NCBI GenBank assembly: GCA_013396995.1
Contig: VWZP01010576.1
Location: 124,001 to 188,000 of the forward strand
Direction of reading: 5' to 3'
DNA length: 64,000 bases
Source of the DNA: Dicaeum eximium
Taxonomy: Eukaryota; Chordata; Aves; Passeriformes; Dicaeidae
The translations under genes were made by a program, and so were the position numbers. Under the pieces are notes generated by a model, which was not told the DNA's origin, ran no database searches, and worked only from the letters and a program-made list of their open reading frames with translations. This document shows positions 23,878 through 35,740 of this stretch, piece after piece. Each line of letters begins with the position of its first letter. The stretch's first letter is position 1.

Positions 23878-24871
23878 ACTGGCCCCATGTGAGGTGCAGG
23901 GGCACACCAGGCACCACAGCTGCCATTAAGTTTGGAGATGCTCTGCCTGCCCACACCTTCCATGGAGACTCACTCACGTGTGTTCCCTGTGTTTGAATTC
24001 AGCAGGGAGCTGGTTGCTGCATTCCAGAGGCTGCTGCTAAAGTGCATTAATGATGCAGCAGAGCTCACCTTTGTTGTGTGCCACCTCTTGCAGGAGGGAC
24101 AGGGTGTGTGCCTCAGTTAGTCCAGCAGGGCTGTGCTCTCCAGGCACTTGGCTCCTCCAGGCTCACCTCAGGTGCTCCAGGACAGCACTTGGAGACCAGG
24201 GACACACCACGTGCACTATAAGCTCCACACAGCCCTGGTCAAGATCTACATTCCCTGTGTTATCTTTGAACTCATATGAAGTGCAATTACCCCCTCATTT
24301 TGCAGCTCTTTGTGGCCATTTAATCTCTCCCATTTTGTTCCTGACATCTCCAATAATCCAACCCTGGCGTTCCTTACAGATACTGCAATTACAACACAGA
24401 GCAGCTCTTGACAGAATGAGTTGTATTTTGTTTCCTTTCTGTAGCACTCAGGCCACCAGGCCTGGCTACATGTAATAGCAAAGGAAACCATCCCTGATGA
24501 TTTATGTGGGTCCCTAGCAGATAGTGATACTGCTATATATCTGTCTTAACCAATTAAATGGCTGGAAGCTCCCCAGAATACACCAACAGAGCTACAATTT
24601 ACATGTGATTCTGTTTTCAGTAATAACTCTGATGTGATTTTCCCGTCTTTTCCTTCTGTTTAGGTTGAGGACTTTGCTGTAGCCTCTCCTGCCCTGCTGC
24701 CCCATGTCACACACTCTGCAGCTGGGGGAAATAGTCCTCAGGTTTTGACATGCCCATGACAAGTGGGATCATGGTGCAAGACATGGGAAGGAAAACAGTT
24801 CCCAAAATACTCTTGATAATGCTCTTTTTGCTTCAGCCGACACAGAAATGGGCCAAGCACACTTTTTTTCT
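23878..24871. other. Single-copy DNA, no gene recognised
   Basis: No supported gene. The 141-codon frame at 24050-24475 has no domain. A pyrimidine-rich stretch ending TTCTGTTTAG at about 24663 could act as a splice acceptor, but no donor or recognisable peptide follows. Confidence 0.5.
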
Positions 24872-25186
24872 GATCACAGAACAACAGAATGGTTTGGGCT
24901 GGAAGGGACCTCAATACCCCTCTAGCTCACCCCTGCCATGGCAGGGACACCTCCTGCTATCCCAGGCTGCTCCAAGCCCCGTCCAGCCTGGCCTTGGGCA
25001 CTGCCAGGGATCCAGGGGCAGCCACAGCTGCTCTGGGCACCCTGTGCCAGGACCTCAGCACCCTCACAGGGAAGAATTTCTTCTCAATATCCCATCTAAT
25101 CCTGCTCTCTGGCAGTGGGAAGCAATTCCCCCTTGTCCTCTCGCTCCAGGCTCTTGCCAAAATCCCTCTCCAGTTCTCTTGTAGAG
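24872..25186 (-). mobile_element. CR1 LINE, 3' part with ORF2 C-terminal remnant
   Basis: Starts GATCACAGAACAACAGAATGG, then TTTGGGCTGGAAGGGACC and the standard CR1 3' region. On the minus strand, the 24957-25244 frame reads through RSWHRVPRAAVAAPGSLAVP and KARLDGAWSSLG, the end of CR1 ORF2. It is closely related to the copy at 13064, probably the same subfamily. It is 5'-truncated. Confidence 0.92.
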
Positions 25187-25663
25187 GAAGATCCTGAGAA
25201 AAGAGAGAAATCCTCTTTGCAGAAAACCTCTCTACACAGTGCAAGGCAACATCAGATATTTTTCACTACTTTCCCAACTCCCAGTATATGCCAGGATGTG
25301 TCATATTCCCTTTTTTTCTTGGCCAAGAAAATATTGCCTCCAGCTATTCCATCAAAATCCAAAGGGACCTTTAGCTGGCTATAAAAACTGGATGGGCCTT
25401 GTGGTAACTCTGCAGCTCATGCCCCTTCCTTGTACCATTTGCAGCCAAAACCAAGCCCAGGACGTCCATGCACAGATTCCAGTATAATGGGTTTCCTGAT
25501 CTCTGGTGTCAGTTAATCCCTAGTTAAGGTGGGATCTCAGAAATAGTTGAATCCTTCAAGAACAGGTTTGATTTGCAAGAGGGACGAAGGATTTAGGCAT
25601 TCTCCTGCCACTGAATTTGTTTACACTTTATTTATATACATTAATCCCACGCTTTGGGACTTT

Positions 25664-25723
25664 TGCAGGTAGCGTTTGGCTACCTGCAGGAATCAGGAGG
25701 GATTATTTTCCCCTGCTGATTCC
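25664..25723. other. Two adjacent hairpins (structured element)
   Basis: First hairpin: TGCAGGTAGC (25664-25673), loop GTTTG, then GCTACCTGCA (25679-25688), a perfect 10-bp stem that can extend by two G-U pairs and one A-U pair. Second hairpin begins at once: GGAATCAG (25689-25696) pairs perfectly with CTGATTCC (25716-25723), and the bases between include GAGGG and CCCCTG, which may lengthen the stem. Both structures form on either strand. It could be a structured RNA element, a protein-binding palindrome pair or a remnant of a small transposon. No known family is recognised. Confidence 0.4.
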
Positions 25724-26795
25724 CAATTTGCCTTTTCAGCTTCCTCTTTATTTTCTGGCTCTTCTCCAAAGTGGTCAGTTTTAAATTCATCTCCAAACCT
25801 GGGGTAAGGAAAGACTCATCCCTAGCTAACATGCAGGATTTGTAGCAAGACAAATCTCAGCCTTCAGCACTATCATTCCCTGCAGAGCATCCTGCTGGAG
25901 CTGGCCCTGGTCTTGGTGCTTGCTGGGAAACCAAAGTGACTCTCCCAGAGAAGCCACCACACCCTGTCAAGGAGCCACAGTCCCCTCTGCACCAGGGAGC
26001 TGCACACAGGTGTCAAAGATGCCCTTAGGAGGGGCTCAAGGAGGGATTTTCTGCAGCTCACAAGAAGTGTGGGGATGTGTGGCTCTGAGGGGCTGGGAGA
26101 AGAGGCAGAGCCCAACATCTGTTTCTCATCCAAGCAGTCCCACTCTCTTCATGTGACCTTGAACATGTGCCATCAGCAGCACTCCTGGAAAATCCACTCT
26201 GCAGTGAGGATAATGAAACCAGCCCACCTGGCAGGTGTTGGGGAGGCTTCTCCTCCACACTGATTTGTGACTGTCAGAGCACGGCGGACGTGCCACGAGG
26301 GAGTAGGGTTTGTGTAAGAGGAGCTCAGCTGAGATTAGCACTGCTGGGGCCCATCCAAGCAATGGGTAAGGGACTGTGCCTGCCTGCAGGAATATCTAAT
26401 TCAAGACCACACGGCTCCTAATGAACAGAAAAAAAGAAACTGAGTACCCTGCCTGTACCTTGGCAGAAAGTATCTTATAGATGCAGTGACATTAGGGTGA
26501 TGCCTTTTTCCTTTGTAATGGTAAATGTAGCAGTGGGCTTGGATATATTCCTCAAAATCAAGTTAAATATTATTTTTAAGAAATTAATGAGTACTTATGG
26601 TGTATACTGAAGATGCAAAGAACATATAGAGCTAGTGGGTGTTAAGGAAAGCTCCCACACAGTCTCCAGAAGGATGTATGTATACCAGATGTATTTGTTG
26701 CCAATATTATGACTGGACTAGTTACACCAGTATGAAGTTTGCTTTCTTCTCACCCTCATTATAGTTCAACAAACTAATCCCTTTATTGATGACAT

Positions 26796-27060
26796 AATGT
26801 GCATCCCAGCGCTAACAAATTATTTGCTGTGTGCAATTGATTTCTGCTGCTGTAATCACTACACACAAATATCTTCTGTATCATTGCTCTGTAGAAAAAT
26901 GTGCCTTCCAGCAAGATTATACAGAGTAATAGTGCGATTACTCAGCTTCCATGAAGTTATCTATCTGTTTAACCTCTGTGCAGCCTTTACAGCGGGTTTA
27001 TACAGATATGCTTCAGGAATTTATCCACCTACACTTTGTAAAACACCTTGTTAAACCACC
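26796..27060. other. Candidate conserved non-coding element
   Basis: A repeat-free stretch with dense homeodomain-like words, such as AACAAATTATTTGC, GCAATTGATTTC, CTGTAATCAC and GTGCGATTACTC. The 85-codon plus ORF (26797-27054) across it has no recognisable domain and is rich in isolated cysteines. The texture is that of vertebrate enhancers, but this is a judgement by eye. Confidence 0.25.
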
Positions 27061-29272
27061 TTCCATCTCAGCCTGAGGATGAACTTCCAAGTACTTCACA
27101 GGCAGGACTGTGTCTAAGAGTAATTGCTTAATTTAGGAGAGCCAGCCAGCTTTCCTTTTTGGTGATATTACTCTTCCAAAGTGAATTTCACACAGATGAA
27201 AGTCTCAAATCAGCAGCTCTGTGGACTCGACTCCTCTCCTGAGTACAAGCATGGTTTCCTCTGTGATCACAATCTGGTCCCAGCCCAGCTGAAGGTTATC
27301 TGCCCCTCCCACCAGCTCAGACCTCAAGTTTTATACTGGGAGGATGGACAAGGTGTACAAGCTAATGAGTCACTGCAGGTACAGTCTCCTGTCCACCAGC
27401 ACCACGTCCAAGTGCACTCCACAGCCCCTGCAGATGCTTTTGTCCCAAAACAGGTACTCCCAGCCTGCTGGGTCAATATTTTGTCCAAGGGGGAGAATTA
27501 AAGGAGGTGAGCAGTGCCTGGATGTGAGATGATGGCAAACTGCCACTGCCACGGCACCGCTGGGTCAGTGCCCAAGCTCACCTGCTGTGCCTGCTCCACA
27601 GAGACTCCAGGTGAAGGTTTGCTGGAGGAATTCCTTCTCACCAGCCCAGCTCTGGGCCACACCAGCTCTGGCCTGCTCAGCACAGCTTCAGCACAGGCTG
27701 CAAGCAGAGGCAGCTGCTGCTGCTGCTGCCTGACATTTCCCTGGATCTCCGAGCCTCAGCTCCTCCCTGGCAGCAGCAGCAGCACAGACAGCACAGGGTG
27801 CTTTATGCAGCTGAGGATCCAGCCCCTCTTGTTTATCCTGCTCTATAAAACTGTCTTGTCGAGGTGGTTACTGGCCCTGCTTGCATTTGTCAGGAGGACA
27901 TTTTGCTCCAGTGTTTTCAGATGTGACTGATAAGCACTGGTGCCTGAAATGCGGATTCACAGCCCCTTGATATTCCCAGGTACAACACTTGCACACCAAT
28001 CAAAAGCAAATGCCTTTCAATCACAAGAAGAGAAATGTTTCTGCTGCATTATGCACAATTACGTGCTCAGCTGTTATGAATAACTCTGAAGCTCCTGCTC
28101 CAAGACTATTTCAACCATATGTGCCACTTGCTCAGCCACTTTCTGCTCTCTTATCAGGAAGGGAAGAGCAGGAGAGAGTTTCACCCTCAAATAACCATTA
28201 TTTAAATCAGCTACAGCCAGGAGGATGATTTGGGCTCTGTATAAATGTAAAATACAAACCACTAAGTCAACTCCAAGGCATCAAACTGAATCCAAGTGAG
28301 GATCATCCAGATCCAGCAAGGCCACCATTCAAAATACACTTAGAAATCTACAGAACACAAGTGATGTCCTCATCACAAAGTTGTCTCAGAAAAATCTCTC
28401 CTTTCCTGACCCCAAACTCTCTGTCACAGGTACCTGTACAGCTAATGGTGCCTGGGATGCCCTGCTGTGATACCCACAACCAGCCCTCTCAGCAGGAATA
28501 AGAGCAAGTCAAGGAATTAAAAAAAAAAAAAAAGGCTATTTCCCTATTTACATGTGTGGATGGGGAGTTGGTGCAATTAGCTGCATAAAAATGGAGTTTT
28601 CAGTAAGGAATATTGTTCATGCTTCTAATTTTAAGATGTTCAATGATGCATTTAGGCCAGTGGTATGTTCCTTGTGAGTGGTACACACATGCTCACACAC
28701 CCTGCTTGTCTGACAAAGGAAGCCATCAATAATTGCTGAGCCTGCAAGTACGAATTGTCTCTTGAAAGGAAATAAGAGACCTCAAGAGCACTAAGGAAAA
28801 TGAAAGTCAATTGGGAAAGACAGGAATCTGACAGCTTTGCCATCTAAAGGTGTCTCTCACTTTCTTAATTGCACAGGTTGATTCTGATTACATGAGGTAG
28901 CACCAGAAGTAGGTTACTCTGCAGAAAGAGGTGACAAAAGAAGCAGAATTGTAACTACAGTATCTTTGATCTAAACTCTGGTTCACCAAGGCTCTAATTT
29001 CTGACAAAAATAGAAAAATTTGCATCATCACATGGCAACACCACCATCAACGTGACTACTTCATCCCCTGATCCCTGCCTGAGGCTCTGGCTGCTCCTGG
29101 CACTACAATGATGACCAAACTGGAAAGAGATTTTAAAGATTGGAGGCTGGGTTACAAAAATAGACTGGTCAAAAATATACTGGTTACAATATACTTGTTA
29201 AAACCTGGTTAAAATAAACTGGTCAGTCCTCTGAGGGATGGGTGGAGAACACAAGAATTGAGATAAAAACTC

Positions 29273-29293
29273 ATATATATATATATATATATA
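29273..29293. repeat. (AT)n microsatellite
   Basis: About ten perfect AT dinucleotides. Just upstream (29160-29225) the words ACTGGTCA, ACTGGTTA and CCTGGTTA recur irregularly, a degenerate local repeat. Confidence 0.9.
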
Positions 29294-31453
29294 AACCTTT
29301 ATCAATATAATAAATATAAATACAACTCACTATATGCTAAATCCTGATGAAAACCTGGCCTTCATACAACTTCACATTCAAAAATGAGTCAGCAAGGCTG
29401 GTAAATATTTAAACAAATGGTAGGTGCTTACCTGGGGTAAGCACAGGCAGCTTCCCCCCTCCCTGCCATCAGTACAGCCAAGGGTGTGATGGGTGAAGGC
29501 CAGGTTTGGGATTTGGGCACACCTCTTCTTGCTGTTTGCTCTAGCAAAGATGATTATTCACCATGGGATTACTCTTCTCAGTAAATATTCTTGGAAAGAA
29601 ACCCAAAGAAATACAGAGAGGGCGTCTGGCTTTCCTTGTGCAGCCAGGGAAATGAAATCCAGGATGGGAACCTGTGCCATGAGCTCACAGCAAAGGAGCA
29701 CCTCACCTCGCACCGGGGCCATCAGAGGGTGCCAGGGTGGATCTGCTTCTTCAGGGCATGAATGTCACAGGCAGCTGAGAGGTGGAAAAGGGCCCAAAAG
29801 CCTTTCTACCAGGAGAAAAGAAGCCAGAGGCACCAGCAGTGGGCACAGCCTGCCTGGCACTTCCACAGGAGCAGTCCAGTGGCTAATTTTGGAACACAAA
29901 CCATAAGCTCAAGGGTTTCAGGAAGTGGGTGCCCTCCTTAGGGCACATTTCAGAAGGCTGATTTTCACACAGACCCTTGGGAAATGGAGGTATTTCAGTT
30001 AATGTGTTTCTTTTTTTCCCCTTCTTTTTGTCTTTTTTTTTTTTCCTTTTTCCTCCTAAGTGGCTTAATTTCTCGGAACAGTGACAGTCAAGGCATCAAA
30101 CACTCTCCCTCCTAGGGCCAAGCATTTCTCCCCAGCAGTCCAGTGCAGCAGCCTGGGGCTGTCTTTTATAGACACCCACCTGACATATCAGAGACTTTTT
30201 TCTAATCTCTTTTCTAGTCCAAATAAAAGCCCAAATAAGTTATCAACTCCTTTTTTTTTTTAATTCCACACAAATCCTACAGAAGCAGCCCCACATGCTG
30301 CCCCAAATACATTGTCCTCATCCCACACCCTTCCAATGCCCAATTCACATCCAAAAAAGAGGTTTATTCACCTCCAAAGGTAAGGTAGGGCACACCCAGA
30401 GAGCATCTCAAAGACAGAGAGAAAAAGCTGGATAAACATCAAACACACCAAGGAGCTAAGAAAACAGTAAATATCAGCATTATTTTTGATCTTGCCACAT
30501 TTAAATCCGTTTTAGTGCTCAGATTTGGACAGGAGTTTCTGAGGAAGCAGCACTGGAAAGTGGCTTATGAACAGCAGAAAGTCACAGGGTCAGATAAAAA
30601 CCATCCACATGCACGTGTGGGGGGGAAGAGGGGATGCCTGGGATAAAAGAGGAAATTAAAACTGTGGAATATGAAATTATATCCAGAGTCCTGCATGATT
30701 CCAGTGCTGCTGAGTTCAAGACAATGAATAAATAAGGGAAATTGAAACCCAAGCAAATCTCTAGGATGAGACAAAATTCGTTGCAGTGTGTTAGAGCAGA
30801 TTTGAGGAAGGAAATGTGTGTGCCAACAGCAATTACTATGGAGAACTCGCTGAGCACAAGTCTAGAAGACTGGAAAATTGGAAAATAACAAACCAAATGT
30901 GGTATCAATATGCAAAAAATGAGAGCAAGCCTGGCACAGGAAATTACAGGGCTATCAGCTTAATATTCATTACATATAGGAAAACACAAGGTCCCCATTG
31001 TATACAAGAGTGTAATTAAATCAAGGGGTTCAGCTGAAATCAACTGCTTGTGATGTTTATGAATTAGCAGCAGATTCAAAAGGCAGCCACAGCCTCAGCA
31101 TCCAGCCCAGGGCTGGGGTTGTGTGGTACAAGCTACAAACCAGCCCTGGAGGGGAGTTTTCTCCCAGACACTAAGTTTAAAATCTCTCACTCAGAGGTTT
31201 GGGGGCTTTTTGCCTGGCATGTGATGCAGTGCTGAGCAGGATTAGCACAAACAGGCCGTCTGAGGACAGTGTCTGGGGGAAAATGTTAAGGGCTTATTTA
31301 CTGATTGCTGCTTAGTTGTTTGCTGTTTAGAGCAATGGCAGTGAAGCATGTCTGTACTTCCTCCTGCTTCTGCCCCACTTCCTCCATGACAGGAACAGCT
31401 GCAGTTACCCCTGTATTTCCTGGGAAATATGGGAAGCAGTGCCAGACATTCCC

Positions 31454-31790
31454 AGCATCACAGAATGGGCCAGGTTGAAAGGGACCACAGGGATCATCTG
31501 GTCCCACCTCTCTGCTCCAGAAGGGTCATGCCAGAGCACAGCACAGGATTGTCCTGAGGGGTCTGGAATAGCTCCAGTGAGGAAGACTCCACACCCTCTC
31601 CAGGCAGCCTTTTCAGGGCTCAGACACTGCACAGAGTTCTTTTTCATGATGATGTGGAACTCCCTGGGCATCAGTTCCTGCCCGTTTCCTCTTGTGCCAT
31701 TGCTTGGCACCAGTGACAAGACCTTGGCTCCATCCTCCTGACACCCATCAGCTTTCAAAGGGTCCTCACTTGATGCCTGTGGAAACCCCT
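31454..31790 (-). mobile_element. CR1 LINE, 3' part (diverged)
   Basis: Opens AGCATCACAGAATGGGCCAG, then GGTTGAAAGGGACCACAG and GATCATCTGGTCCCACC, followed by upstream CR1 sequence to about 31790. The GGGACCACAGGGATCAT core puts it with the 18157 copy rather than the TTAAAGATCAT group. The right boundary is approximate. Confidence 0.85.
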
Positions 31791-32053
31791 CTTGCCTTGC
31801 TCCTGCTGCACTCTCACTGCTCAGTTTGGGTTTTATCTCCAAAGGCTCTGCCAGGCTCTGCAAGTGGAGCAACAGCAACATTCACCATCCAAAACCTGCT
31901 GAGCCAGAATGCTCTGCTGGTCCCCTTCAAGGCCAGAGCCAGGAAGCTCCACTGCTCTGCAAGTGCCTTCAGAAAACTCTGAATCAGCATCCCAAGTCCT
32001 GGGAAATACCAAGGATGTGGCTCAGCCTTCAGATGAAGGATTTCTCCTGTTTC

Positions 32054-32219
32054 CCAGAGAAGCTCTGGCTGCCCCATCCATGGAAGTGTCCAAGGCTAGG
32101 TCAGACAGGGCTTGGAGCAACCTGGGATAGTGGAAGGTGTCCCTGCCCACGACAGGTGGTGAAATAAGATGAGATGTAAGGTCCCTTGTAACCCAAACCA
32201 GGCTGTGACTCTGTGAATT
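32054..32219 (+). mobile_element. CR1 LINE, 3' end, plus strand
   Basis: Reads forward from CCCAGAGAAGCTCTGGCTGC through TGGAGCAACCTGGGATAG and GAAGGTGTCCCTGCCCAC to TAAGGTCCCTTGTAACCC and a single tail unit CTGTGACTCTGTGAATT. Just upstream of the tail, the usual GGGGTTGGACTAGATGATCT segment is reduced to AATAAGATGAGATG, a deletion or heavy divergence. It lies 260 bases right of a minus-strand CR1, so the pair is inverted. Confidence 0.88.
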
Positions 32220-32747
32220 AAATGTGTTCAGCCAGGCAGATGCCCCCAGTAATGCACATTAATCCTCACCTGCTTCTCCTCAGCAAGTACCATGCAGGAA
32301 CATTAACAAGCATTTCAGACACTCCTGCAGTGCACCCAGCTTTCAGAAAGGCATTGCTCTAGCCTTTATTACCCTTAGTAACCTCCAAGAAAAAGCATGA
32401 ATGAACAGAAAGAGCCTATTTTGAGTGTGCAAATACCGAACATGATTTTGAAACACAGCAAGCAGTCCCAGAGAAAAAATGCAAGTCTCTTCACTTCCAT
32501 CACAAGTTTCTTGTATCAAGAAAAACATATGGAGGAATGACGCAGAACCTAACTGTGTTTTTCAAGTCAAAATGAGAATTTTGAAGAAATATCCTCCGAA
32601 TTTTTTTACTTACGCCATCAACACTGGATAAAAAAGCTTGCCACTTCTTTACGAGTTAAAACGAAAATCCCACAGCAGCCCAAACCTGGAAAGGATCTGC
32701 AATATAGATCCTGATTCCAAACCCCATTTTTTGCAGAGCCATAAGCT
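32220..32747. other. Single-copy DNA, no gene recognised
   Basis: No gene, repeat or strong signal seen. Confidence 0.55.
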
Positions 32748-32803
32748 GGACTTTGAGGATCCTTGTGGGCTTCTTCCAACCCAAGATATCCTATGACTCT
32801 GTG
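32748..32803 (+). mobile_element. CR1 LINE, very short 3' end, plus strand
   Basis: GGACTTTGAGGATCCTTGTG, then GGCTTCTTCCAACCCAAGAT and the tail TCCTATGACTCTGTGATC. The GATCCTTGTGGG core belongs with the 18157 and 31454 subfamily read forward. Only about 56 bases can be assigned. Confidence 0.8.
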
Positions 32804-33548
32804 ATCAGCTGTGGTGAACCATCCAGCTCTTTGGATTTTATGGATTTTCCTGACTGCACATGGAACAGGAGCTGAGGGAAAGCCACCACAGCAAGTCCTG
32901 GCCACAGAGGTAGGCCCAAAGGGTTCCAAGGGCAGACAGAGGAGCCACAAAGTGAGGAAAGGTCACTTCTCCTGGTCATTCCTATCAAGAGGTCTCAGCC
33001 CTGTTCCAGCTTCCTCCTTCCCCGCAAAAGCCTAGGCTGAGACACCAAGAGCAGTTTTGGCAGCAGCTGGTATCGTGCTGATGGAACATGGTTTAGTTAA
33101 AATGCCCCTCACAAGGAGGAAATGAAAATCCTCAAGGCCACAAATTAAAAATTGTGACTTGATAGAACAACAATTTATAAATAGAAAGACCTATTTCCTG
33201 CAAAAATCCTGTGGACTGAGTATTGGAAACTAATTAGTGGACTGAATCACCAGTAAAGAAGAAAGCTGTTTTCCTGTTACTCATGAGAAGATATTACTTT
33301 CCTAGCACTTTTCTTTTGGCACTGGTGATTAGCATAACCCTGTGGGCACTCCACAGCCCCTCCTTGGTGAATTTTCTTCCTATTCCAATGAAACACCCTA
33401 AAGTAAAGGGGAAAGTCATCACTAGCCATTGCTTTTATAGCACCAGCAGCTGCACTTTTTCCTCCTGATTATATGATAGTGGAGCAGGAAGGTTTCAGTG
33501 CACCTAAAATGCTTTCTTACAAATGCCAGCTCCAGCCAAGAAGACATG
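32804..33548. other. Single-copy DNA, no gene recognised
   Basis: No gene or transposon recognised; ORFs stay below 80 codons. 33100-33250 is AT-rich. Confidence 0.55.
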
Positions 33549-33885
33549 CATAGAATGATAGAATGGTTTGGGTTGGGACCTTAAAGCTGTCCCAGTGCCA
33601 TCTCTGTCATGGGCAGGGACACCTTCCACCATCCCAGATTGCTCCAAGCCCATCCAACCTGGCCTTGGACACTTCCACAGCCTCTCTGGGCAGCCTGTGC
33701 TAGGGCCTGCCCACCCTCACAGAGAAGAACTTCTTCCTAACAGCCAATTAAAATCTCTCCTGCTTTCGTTTGAAACCATTTCCCCTTGCCCTATCACTAT
33801 TAGCTGTGTAAAAAGTCACTATCCCTCTTTTTTTTAAGACCTCTTGGGAAAGCTGCAGTGAGCTGTCCCCAGGGCCTTCTACTTT
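33549..33885 (-). mobile_element. CR1 LINE, 3' part
   Basis: Starts CATAGAATGATAGAATGG and TTTGGGTTGGGACCTTAAAG, then TCATGGGCAGGGACACC and CAAGCCCATCCAACCTGGCC, and runs on to about CCCCAGGGCCTTCTAC. It carries a short internal loss: GGTTGGAAGGGACC is reduced to GGTTGGGACC. A 10-base T run (33829-33837 region) sits inside it. It is 5'-truncated. Confidence 0.9.
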
Positions 33886-35446
33886 GAAACAGAGACTTTC
33901 CTACTAAATTCATCAGAAGATAAGAAAAACCAAAAAACCTCAGGGCTCACTGGAGGACAAAAAGTGCCAGTGACCTCTGTGCAGGCAGCCTGGCTGTCAC
34001 TCACTTGTCAGAGAACTGCTGGAGTGGGATCTGTCTGCAGGAAGTCTTGGCTTCAGCCAGCAATCAGCTCCAATATCAGCAGTGCAGTGCCACAATGCAT
34101 TAAAGCAGAAAAAAATCAGCACAAAATAAAGTTCTCAGAATGGTTAAGACCCAAATTTGTGGAGTGCAGAGCCCTTTCCCTTGTGGCTACACCCACATAA
34201 AAGCACACAAGCAAAAACTGGTGCTCACTGCTGTTTCTAAATGAAAGCCAAGCCCCCAGGGGATGCAAAGTGGATGGATCTTTCTGGATCTCCTGCTGGT
34301 TTACCCAGTGGTCTCAGGATATGGAGTACCCAACACTGCAGCCTTCCCAAGCACTGGTGGGAAAAGCCCTGAGACAGCTCCAGAGCATAGAGGGAACCAG
34401 AATAGAGCAAGAAGGAATCAGAAAAACCTTTGAGAAAGGGGAGGAAGGCTGCAGGGCTCTTCTGCACACACAGGAGGGACAGGCTGTGAGGGATGATGTG
34501 ATAGGTCTCAATCCTGAGGTCTCTTTGGGCATCTTCTTCTAGCTGGGACCATGGGCTGCCCCAGGAGTCACTGCCCAAGGTCACCATCTACCCCAGGGAG
34601 CCAGTGAAGGAGCACAATTCTCCCAACTCCCCGCAGAAATCAGTGTGAAGAGACACAAAACAGTCCTACACAAACTGCCCCAGTCAAGCATAGGGCTCTT
34701 CAGAGAAGGAAGTGCTCTTTTATTACCAAATTAACTTTAAAAGCCACATCCAGTCCGCTTTCCACATCAAAGATCATAATATCCATGTAAAATAGAGGGT
34801 TGATGAAAAAGGAAGTACTTACAAAACACATTTTAAAATTTAAAACACTACTAGCACTGATTCTACTTGCTTGTAAATAATTTTGGCTTTTTTGTCTAAT
34901 AAACTACTCCAAGATCTCATTTGCAAGCTACCACTGCTTGTTACTCTGGGTTTTGCTGGCTGCTCGCTTACTCTTCAGGGATTTCATATTCTTCTAAATT
35001 TTTTAAATGGCCACTAAACTGGACATGAACATTATAAAACACATTTCAATCACCCTCACAATTTAGAGTAATTCATTGGCAACTGTACAAAATGCTATTT
35101 ACAAGGTACTTCCATCAGCTGGTATCTGGCATTAAGTATTTTGAATCAATCTACCATCATTTTCATCTCTTATTTTTCATACAAGGGAGATTATTGATCG
35201 AAGCTTTTCAGCCTCATTTAATATACTGGAATAGGCTTTAAATTTTCCCATGTAAACCTCAGTGGATATTAGCAACCCTGTCTTGCTTAATGCAACACAA
35301 ATCCGTCTCCCTGATGAGACCACAATATTGAACATGATATCTTGGCCACTTTACTCATTGATGGGCCCTGAGACAGGCACCTGCTAGGAACTCCCCAGGG
35401 ACTCCCACTGGAGTGTGGTTTGAGTTACCAGGTGCCATAGAGGGAG
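33886..35446. other. Single-copy DNA, AT-rich from 34720
   Basis: No supported gene. From about 34740 to 35340 the DNA is AT-rich, repeat-free and texture-wise like conserved non-coding sequence. On the minus strand a frame of about 67 codons without an early start (about 34728-34890) reads FINPLFYMDIMIFDVESGLD near its middle, with a GTAAGT on the minus strand at about 34818-34823 that would end an upstream exon rather than this frame. I do not recognise it and regard it as a chance ORF. Confidence 0.45.
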
Positions 35447-35740
35447 AAATCATTGAATTGTCAAGGTTGGAAAAGACTTTTAAGATCATGAAGTCCGACT
35501 GTCAATGTGGCACCACCATCATGCTCACCACCAAACCGTGTCCCCACGTGCCACACCTACACATATTCTGAACACTCCTAGCAATGGTGACTCCCCCATT
35601 TCCATGGGCAGCCTGTTCTAGTGTTTGACAGCCCTTTCCATGAAATTATTATTTTTCCAACTACCCAATTTGAACCTCCCCTGGTGCAACTTGAGGAGGT
35701 TTGCAATTTCCTCCTTTACCTCTGCAGGTCATTACAGTCT
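35447..35740 (-). mobile_element. CR1 LINE, 3' part (older type)
   Basis: Begins AAATCATTGAATTGTCAAGG, then TTGGAAAAGACTTTTAAGAT, CATGAAGTCCGACTG and, further on, CCATGGGCAGCCTGTTCTAG. The order of blocks is the same as in the copy at 52086 (GGCACCACCATCATGC... against the 52086 counterpart), so both belong to one older subfamily. There are many substitutions, and the right edge is approximate. Confidence 0.85.

Larger units (their letters stand above)
25187..31453. other. Single-copy DNA, no gene recognised
   Basis: 6.3 kb with no recognised transposon, long for this window. No supported gene: the longest frames (138 codons at 27514-27930, 137 at 29493-29906) have no domain. Inside it are a twin hairpin (25664-25723), an AT-rich candidate regulatory block (26796-27060), a CTG/CAG-rich patch (27710-27800), a 15-base A run (28519-28533), an AT microsatellite (29273-29293) and a T-rich tract (30007-30055). 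Confidence 0.5.

Noticed and set aside
23522..23977. Histidine/proline-rich minus ORF and glycine-rich plus ORFs resembling repeat proteins
   Set aside because: Translations of the minisatellite; 28-bp units shift frame, so no single frame is maintained by selection.
31405..31881. 158-codon minus ORF
   Set aside because: Most of it is CR1 sequence.
34728..34890. 67-codon minus frame with protein-like composition
   Set aside because: No start, no acceptor, and unrecognised. Length is within chance for AT-rich DNA.
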